A DNA stretch of 17,913 nucleotides from JBDTLH01 sp039934875 (lineage in GTDB: Bacteria > Acidobacteriota > Terriglobia > Terriglobales > Acidobacteriaceae): the NCBI GenBank assembly GCA_039934875.1, contig JBDTLH010000319.1, positions 1 to 17,913 of the forward strand, written 5' to 3'. The position numbers and the translations under genes are program-made. Every line of letters begins with the position of its first letter. Position 1 is the first letter of the stretch. Shown piece by piece: positions 12,852 to 17,913 of this stretch. The notes beneath the pieces are model-generated. The model searched no databases. It saw only the letters and a program-made list of their open reading frames with translations, and was not told the DNA's origin.

Positions 12852-15052
12852 TCAGTGGCCGCCCTTAATTTCGCTGCTGTTGGCTTGCGCGGTGCATCTC
12901 TTCTGGCCAGTTTTCTAGGCCTGATGCGCGCGACATTTGAATTGCTCTCGCTGCGCATCTTCTGTGTCGGAATATCGGCCGCCGTGGCCTTCCCCTCCGC
13001 CACCTGAATCAAAAAATCCTGTGCGTTGAACGCTTTGCCCCGCTTCTTGTACTGTGCCGGGCGCTGATAAGAGCCATCCGGATGTAGAATGCGGGCCTTC
13101 GCGGTGTCCTGCAGATAAGCCTCCAGCACCTCCAGACGAATGCGTTGCTGCAAATGCGCGTCGTAGATCGGAAACGCCACTTCGCAACGCTCGTGCAGAT
13201 TGCGCGTCATCCAATCGGCGCTGCTGCCATACACCTCCGACTCCCCGGCGTTCTCGAAATAGTAGATCCGGCTATGTTCGAGCAACCGTCCTACGATGCT
13301 GCGCACGTGAATGCGGCTGCTGACTCCACGAACGCCGGGACGCAGCGAACAGATTCCGCGCACGATCAAATCACTGTGCACTCCCGCCTTAGATGCACGG
13401 CACAGGGCTTCGACCACCTCGGTATCCAGCAGTGAATTCATCTTGCCAATGATCCGTGCCGGCCGCCCGGCCGCCGCATGCCCCGCCTCGCGATCAATCA
13501 GCGCCACCACCTTGCGCGCCATGTCCACCGGCGCAACCATCAGCGGAGAATATCCGCTCCGCTCCGTATAAGCGGTGAGAAATGAGAACACCTCCTGGAC
13601 CGCCGCTGTAATCTCCGGGTCTGCCGTAAGCAAGCTCAAATCCGTGTAGAAGCGCGCTGTCACCGGATTGTAGTTGCCGGTGCCCAGGTGCGCGTAGCGC
13701 CGGGTCACCCCATCGGCATCGCGGCGCACAATCAGCGAGCACTTGCAATGCGTCTTCAGTCCCACCAACCCATGGAAGACCTGTACCCCCGCATCCTCCA
13801 GATTTCGCGCCCAGCGAATATTCGACGCCTCATCGAAACGCGCCTTCAACTCCACCACTGCCGTCACCTCCTTGCTGGCGGCAGCTTCAATCAAGGCCTG
13901 AATAATTGGCGAATCCGAACTGGTGCGATAGAGCGTCTGCTTCATCGAAACCACCGCCGGGTCCTGTGCGGCAGCGGTAACAAAATCAACCACCGTGTCG
14001 TAGGAATCGAAAGGATGATGCAGCAGGATGTCCCGCTGCCGGATTTCATCAAAGATGTTCTGTGCCTTGCCGCTCAAGTGCAGCTCCCGCGCAGTGAAGG
14101 AAGAAAATTTCAAGTCCGCGCGCGGCACCTGCTCGTATATGCTGAACAGGCGCGACAGGTTCACCGGTCCCCTGGTGCGGAAGATCTGCCATTCCTCCAC
14201 TTCAAAGTTGATGCGCAGCTTCTGCACCAAATCTTCCGGAGCGTCAGACGAAACCTCCAGCCGCACCGCATCGCCCTTGCGGCGGTTGTGCAGTTCGCTG
14301 CGCACGCTCTCCAGCAGGTTGCGCGTCTCCTCCTCCGCCAGATAAAGATTGCTGTTGCGCGTCACCCGGAACGGCATCGCCGCCAGAATGTCATACCCGC
14401 GATACATCGCACCCGCATGTTTCATGATGAGGTCCGCCAAGGTAACGAACTCATAGGTGCCTGGCGGCGATGGAATGCGGATCACCCGCGGCAGCGCCCG
14501 CGGCACCGTCACTACTCCGAGATAAGCCTGCGAGGCGCGGCGCTTGCGGCGCAGCGAAACTGCCACACACAGGGCTTTATTGAGTACTCGAGGAAAGGGG
14601 TGCGCGGGGTCGATAGTGATCGGCGTCAGCAGTGGGTCCACATCACGCCGGTAATAATCGTTCAGGTATTCGTTGGCCTCCTCCTCCAGTTCGTCAAACT
14701 GTTTTACGCGAATCCCCTCTGCGCCCAACGAGGGCAACAGTTCCTCCATCCACACATCGTTCTGCTCCACCACGAATTGGTGCAGCCGCACCGAGAGTAT
14801 GTCAATCTGTTGTTGCGGACTAAGGCCGTCGGGGGATTGTGCCGTGTCGTCATCTTCGATCCGTTGCAGCAGCCCTGCCACATGCACCTCGAAAAATTCA
14901 TCGAGATTGCTGGCGCTGATCGAAAGATACTTGAGCCGCTCCAGCAGCGGATTCGCAAGGTCTTCCGCCTCTTCAAGCACTCGCTTATTGAATTCGAGCC
15001 ACGAGGTATGGCGATTGATGAAAGGCGATTTTGAGGCGGAGGTCTCGGTCAT
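12848..15052 (-). CDS. ppk1: Polyphosphate kinase 1
   Basis: A 734-residue cytoplasmic enzyme that reversibly transfers ATP gamma-phosphate to polyphosphate. The N-terminal domain begins FINRHTSWLEFNKRVLEEAED with the usual LSISASNLDEFFEVHVAG. The head domain and two PLD-like catalytic domains follow. The autophosphorylated His is H455 in YAHLGTGNYNPVTARFYTDL, and the second catalytic His is H593 in RLLEHSRIYYF. SMKQTLYRTS and ELKARFDEASNIRWAR are further hallmarks, and length fits the family (about 690-740). The C-terminal 40 residues are Arg/Lys-rich (RIRPRKLARRDAPRKPTAA) beyond the core fold. The upstream 15053-15148 contains a weak TTGAGC-17 bp-TAACTT promoter-like pair. It is followed by sixA with a 4-bp overlap. 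Confidence 0.97.
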   Translation of the reverse strand: MTETSASKSPFINRHTSWLEFNKRVLEEAEDLANPLLERLKYLSISASNLDEFFEVHVAGLLQRIEDDDTAQSPDGLSPQQQIDILSVRLHQFVVEQNDVWMEELLPSLGAEGIRVKQFDELEEEANEYLNDYYRRDVDPLLTPITIDPAHPFPRVLNKALCVAVSLRRKRRASQAYLGVVTVPRALPRVIRIPSPPGTYEFVTLADLIMKHAGAMYRGYDILAAMPFRVTRNSNLYLAEEETRNLLESVRSELHNRRKGDAVRLEVSSDAPEDLVQKLRINFEVEEWQIFRTRGPVNLSRLFSIYEQVPRADLKFSSFTARELHLSGKAQNIFDEIRQRDILLHHPFDSYDTVVDFVTAAAQDPAVVSMKQTLYRTSSDSPIIQALIEAAASKEVTAVVELKARFDEASNIRWARNLEDAGVQVFHGLVGLKTHCKCSLIVRRDADGVTRRYAHLGTGNYNPVTARFYTDLSLLTADPEITAAVQEVFSFLTAYTERSGYSPLMVAPVDMARKVVALIDREAGHAAAGRPARIIGKMNSLLDTEVVEALCRASKAGVHSDLIVRGICSLRPGVRGVSSRIHVRSIVGRLLEHSRIYYFENAGESEVYGSSADWMTRNLHERCEVAFPIYDAHLQQRIRLEVLEAYLQDTAKARILHPDGSYQRPAQYKKRGKAFNAQDFLIQVAEGKATAADIPTQKMRSESNSNVARIRPRKLARRDAPRKPTAAKLRAATE

Positions 15053-15148
15053 GCAATTTTCTTCTCGTGCTTCCCTCGTGGCTCTCTAGTCTCTAAGTTA
15101 CGCGAAGCCGCGCCCCTGCTCAATTCCAGACACCCTGCTCTCCCTGTC

Positions 15149-15386
15149 TCAATGCGTTTGCACCTGATAAACCGTCAGGCTCCGCGCCAGCGCCGCGATC
15201 GTTGCCTTGCCGCCAACCAACTCGATTGCGCTCCCCGCCCTAGGCTCCATCGCGAATATCTCAGTCAGCCGGGACGAATTCGGCAGCGCTCCACCCGACG
15301 TTCGGAGGCTCTACTTTTGTGATCTCTGGGGATTGGGCGCAGAGCCAACCCGAAAGCACAATCACCGCAAGAAAATGGCGCAGCAT
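15149..15386 (-). pseudogene. Collapsed remnant of a secreted protein gene (N- and C-terminal pieces joined)
   Basis: An ATG at 15386 opens a good signal peptide (MLRHFLAVIVLSGWLCAQS) followed by PEITKVEPPNVGW, then runs into a stop after 41 codons. In another frame from about 15310 the sequence reads LPNSSRLTEIFAMEPRAGSA, then IELVGGKATIAALARSLTVY and QVQTH before TGA at 15149-15151. That second piece looks like the all-beta C-terminus of a secreted glycosidase-like protein ('..I.L..G.ATI.L.ARSLTVY.V'). Start and end pieces only about 240 bp apart, in different frames, suggest a large internal deletion. KVEPP also recalls the N-terminus of acidobacterial amylase-family proteins, but I cannot name the parent. 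The rest of 15053-15449 shows nothing else. Confidence 0.5.
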
Positions 15387-15449
15387 AATCCCGAAGATTA
15401 GCACGACTCTGCCTGTGTAACTTGAAATCCGAAACTCGAACCGCTCTGC

Positions 15450-16061
15450 CTACATCGTGTCTTCTTTGCCGCCCCGTAGCTCTACATAGACCATTGTGAA
15501 GTCGGTACCGTTGCCCTTCGGCTTCACCCCGACGATATGCTGCCGATGCTGTGTGCCCACCTTCAACTCAGTATTTTCGATGTTGATGTTGATGCCTCGG
15601 TCATGTCGGTAGCTTTTCGAACCCTTCTCTCCGCACGTCAGCACATCCGAGTCTTTGTCCCCAGCGGGCGCCTCGCGTCGCGCATCGGCATCGCACACCA
15701 GCACCGTCCCATACCGCGCCAGGTCCTTTTTGTAGAAGTCCATCACCTTGTCCGGAGAATCGTCCGTATGGTAATGCGCCGCCGCCACCTTCAATCCGAA
15801 TCCCCCGAAGCTCATGTTTACATTCGCGTTCTTGTCCCCTTCATCGTCCGCGATCTGCACCGCCCCGGGATAAGGCGTGATCCCCGTCTGCTTCGGGTCG
15901 GCTTCCTTGTCCGTGCGCACGTTCATCGATCCCATCGGCGTCTTGATGTCCACGTTCTTCTTGTCGCCCTCGCCAGATTCATGTACCGTGCACGCCGCCA
16001 TCAACAGACACACAATGCCAATGCCCGCCATCATCCGCGCATTTCTCAAATAGTTAGTCAT
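15450..16061 (-). CDS. Putative lipoprotein, conserved hypothetical
   Basis: From the ATG at 16061 this is a 203-residue protein with a lipoprotein signal: MTNYLRNARMMAGIGIVCLL then MAAC, lipid-modified Cys at position 24. The start is fixed by AGGAGG (16068-16073) six nt upstream; a longer open frame to 16232 lies inside the GH3 gene and is rejected. The mature part has DIKTPMGSMNVRTDKEADPK, TPYPGAVQI, and AAAHYHTDDSPDKVMDFYKKDLARYG, a segment of the type found in small periplasmic proteins whose function is unknown. Two further Cys (VLVCDAD and VLTCGEK) could form a disulphide. The ATG overlaps the GH3 stop by 4 bp (ATGA, 16058-16061), so the pair is translationally coupled. Confidence 0.85.
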   Translation of the reverse strand: MTNYLRNARMMAGIGIVCLLMAACTVHESGEGDKKNVDIKTPMGSMNVRTDKEADPKQTGITPYPGAVQIADDEGDKNANVNMSFGGFGLKVAAAHYHTDDSPDKVMDFYKKDLARYGTVLVCDADARREAPAGDKDSDVLTCGEKGSKSYRHDRGININIENTELKVGTQHRQHIVGVKPKGNGTDFTMVYVELRGGKEDTM

Positions 16062-17913
16062 TGTCTTCCTCCTGTTTCGCTCGCGGCCGGCGCCGATATC
16101 TCGCGATCGATTCCCTCGCCCCGCGCTGCAATATCTGGTAACGTGACCGGCAGCTTGCCGTGGATCGCAATCTCCCCAAACAACGCCTTCACCGCCGCAA
16201 TCTCGGAAGTTTGCGCTGTGCTGAAAGTACACAAATAAGTCTGCACACTCGGGAAATCCAAAATGGTATACGGACTGCCCACTGCCAGCACCACTGTCCG
16301 CTCCCCCGCCTTATTCAATATGTTCTGCAACACCGTTCCCGTCGTGGACTCCATCGCCATCGCATTCAGGCTGGTCTGGTCCACGCCCGCCCGGCCCGCA
16401 TGAGGGATGCTGTACACGGCCGCGATCACCCTTCGATATTGCGGCAGCAGTGCCGCAATCCCGTCCGCTTCGAGTGGCGAACTGCGATCGTCCACATAAA
16501 TCACCTTTGCATCCGGCACTCGCGCTCTGATCTGCCGCTCCAGCATCCGCCCATTCTCTCCGTGCACGCTATCGACGAATAGAACGGCGAGTAGCGGATT
16601 CGCCGCCCCCAAGTTAGCAGCTTGCCCGCTGCCCGCCGTGTCCTGCTGCTGCTGAACATACGCAGGCCTCGCCGGAAAAGTTCCCTCGCCCGCCTCAGGA
16701 GCAGCACGCATCATCGGCAGCACATGGTTCCCATCCTTTACCAGCGTCACCGCATGATCCGCCACCTCCTGCGCCAGCGCATAACTAGAGGGCTTGCCCA
16801 CGTGATACTGCACCTGGTCCACATCCACCATATCGCCTTTGTTCAGGCCGACCTTCGCCTTCACCAGCAGGATGCGCCGCACGCTCGCGTCAATCTGGGC
16901 CTTGGGAATCTCTCCTGACTTTGCCGCCTGCAACAATCCGTTATATGTACCATCGAGATCCGAGGGCAGCTCCAGCAGGTCCTGACCCGCCTTTACTGCG
17001 TCCACCGCCGCGCGACCCGCCGGGTTCCCATTCCCCGGTGGATACAGCTTCGTCAGTCCCTTCATCTCCATTGCGTCCGAGACGATCACACCCTTGAATC
17101 CAAGCTGATCCCGCAACAATCCCGTCACTACATTATGCGAAATCGTCGAGACCTTGTTCGGGTCTGGCTCGAGCGCGGGAAACGCCACATGCGCAATCAT
17201 CACCGCATCCACCCCCGCCGCAATGTCCGCCTTGAAGGGAGGCAACTCCACCGCATTCAGCCGCGCCATGTCGCCGTTCACTCGCGAAATATCCAGGTGC
17301 GAATCCGTGTCCGTGTCTCCGTGTCCGGGAAAATGTTTTGCCGTCGCCAGCATCCCGCCGCTATGCGATCCACGAATATACGCCACCGTCATCGCCGAAA
17401 CCTCATTCGGATCTTCCCCAAACGACCGCGTATTAATAACCGGGTTCTTGGGATTGGCATTCACGTCCGCCACCGGAAAAAAATTCCACTCAATCCCCAT
17501 CGCCCGCGACTCTTCCGCCACAATCCTGCCAAATCGCTCCGCATACTCCGGATTGTGCGTCGCTCCAAACGCCATTGCCGCCGGAAACGCCGGCACCGCG
17601 CTCAAGCGCATGGACGGCCCGCGCTCGAAATCCACCGAGAAAATCAACGGTACCTTCCCGCCCGCCGCCTGTTGCAGAATATTCGTCGTCATCGCCGCCG
17701 CATAGGGGCCGTTCCTCAGCAGCAGCACCCCATCAATCTGCGAGGTCAGATGCACCGCGCCCAGATGATACTTGCGAATATCGCTCACCAACTGCTGCTG
17801 CCGCGGGTCCTCGGCATTGAAGTAGCCCATGATCCCGCGCACCTCGATCATCTGCCCGATCTTCTCTTCAAGCGAGAGCTTCTTGAGCATCTTGTCCGCC
17901 CACTTCTGCTCCT
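16058..17913 (-). CDS. Glycoside hydrolase family 3, beta-N-acetylhexosaminidase type (5' end beyond window)
   Basis: Open from the right edge through 618 codons; the frame is still open upstream of the first ATG (17890) and reads EQKWADKMLKKLSLEEKIGQM, so the true start, probably with a signal peptide, lies outside. Numbering from that ATG, the (beta/alpha)8 domain spans 1 to about 340. It carries the NagZ-like catalytic loop AKHFPGHGDTDTDSH (184-198), whose Asp-His dyad acts as acid/base in GH3 N-acetylglucosaminidases, and the nucleophile D272 in VIVSDAMEM. A GH3 C-terminal sandwich domain follows (about 385-600), unlike short proteobacterial NagZ. It likely releases N-acetylglucosamine from peptidoglycan or chitin fragments; location is not determinable here. 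It overlaps the downstream lipoprotein gene by ATGA. Confidence 0.92.
   Translation of the reverse strand, partial: EQKWADKMLKKLSLEEKIGQMIEVRGIMGYFNAEDPRQQQLVSDIRKYHLGAVHLTSQIDGVLLLRNGPYAAAMTTNILQQAAGGKVPLIFSVDFERGPSMRLSAVPAFPAAMAFGATHNPEYAERFGRIVAEESRAMGIEWNFFPVADVNANPKNPVINTRSFGEDPNEVSAMTVAYIRGSHSGGMLATAKHFPGHGDTDTDSHLDISRVNGDMARLNAVELPPFKADIAAGVDAVMIAHVAFPALEPDPNKVSTISHNVVTGLLRDQLGFKGVIVSDAMEMKGLTKLYPPGNGNPAGRAAVDAVKAGQDLLELPSDLDGTYNGLLQAAKSGEIPKAQIDASVRRILLVKAKVGLNKGDMVDVDQVQYHVGKPSSYALAQEVADHAVTLVKDGNHVLPMMRAAPEAGEGTFPARPAYVQQQQDTAGSGQAANLGAANPLLAVLFVDSVHGENGRMLERQIRARVPDAKVIYVDDRSSPLEADGIAALLPQYRRVIAAVYSIPHAGRAGVDQTSLNAMAMESTTGTVLQNILNKAGERTVVLAVGSPYTILDFPSVQTYLCTFSTAQTSEIAAVKALFGEIAIHGKLPVTLPDIAARGEGIDREISAPAASETGGRQ

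Noticed and set aside
13688..15034. 448-residue open frame on the plus strand opposite ppk1
   Set aside because: It lies wholly inside a clear ppk1 gene and has the Arg/His-rich composition of a GC-rich antisense frame with no recognisable domain.
16062..16232. Extension of the lipoprotein into the GH3 gene
   Set aside because: The ATG at 16061 has a perfect AGGAGG and opens a lipoprotein signal; the extension is the GH3 coding region in another frame.

Overview
The window is a GC-rich bacterial chromosomal segment of ordinary housekeeping and envelope genes. I infer an Acidobacteriota (Terriglobia-like) host. The grounds are a tandem pair of DUF507 genes beside a tRNA-Glu, a predicted secreted protein and a lipoprotein of types I associate with that phylum, a bacterial Kir channel, short CTAGGTG-type intergenic repeats, and many genes without a clear Shine-Dalgarno site. 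A 16S or marker-gene comparison is not possible here, so the assignment is inference. No transposase, integrase, phage gene or CRISPR array is visible.

Layout. Positions 26-676 (minus) hold two overlapping DUF507 genes reading toward tRNA-Glu(CTC). An M24 metallopeptidase (801-1970, minus) follows, separated by a small inverted-repeat cluster. It is divergent from a membrane protein with a C-terminal SRPBCC domain (2100-3071, plus). Positions 3072-4802 are the least orderly part: a tiny orphan reading frame with its own promoter and RBS, a solitary OppF-like ATPase with no permease, and a HEPN gene whose last third is antisense to a decayed esterase remnant. I read this as a recombination scar. 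moaA (minus) and a fumarylacetoacetate-hydrolase family enzyme (plus) then diverge. The latter converges, with 6 bp between stops, on a KirBac-type potassium channel preceded by an Mpo1-like gene. A DUF3891 gene (plus) is followed by about 440 bp of non-coding sequence carrying hairpins and a tandem repeat of about 79 bp dense in GATC sites. A secreted esterase (minus) and an ICMT-like membrane methyltransferase (plus) diverge.

From 11104 to the right edge everything is on the minus strand. In transcription order it runs: a GH3 beta-N-acetylhexosaminidase-type enzyme (truncated by the window edge), a lipoprotein overlapping it by ATGA, the collapsed remnant of a secreted protein, polyphosphate kinase ppk1, a SixA-type histidine phosphatase overlapping ppk1 by ATGA, and a secreted protein that may have a LolA-like fold.

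Functional links. The clearest are ppk1 with sixA (polyphosphate and phosphohistidine chemistry, SixA having a strongly basic tail) and the GH3 enzyme with its lipoprotein (translationally coupled). No large undescribed multi-gene system is evident. The most interesting items are the HEPN/esterase chimera with the orphan ATPase, the GATC-dense tandem repeat, the SixA tail, the predicted exported SRPBCC domain, and the collapsed gene at 15149-15386.
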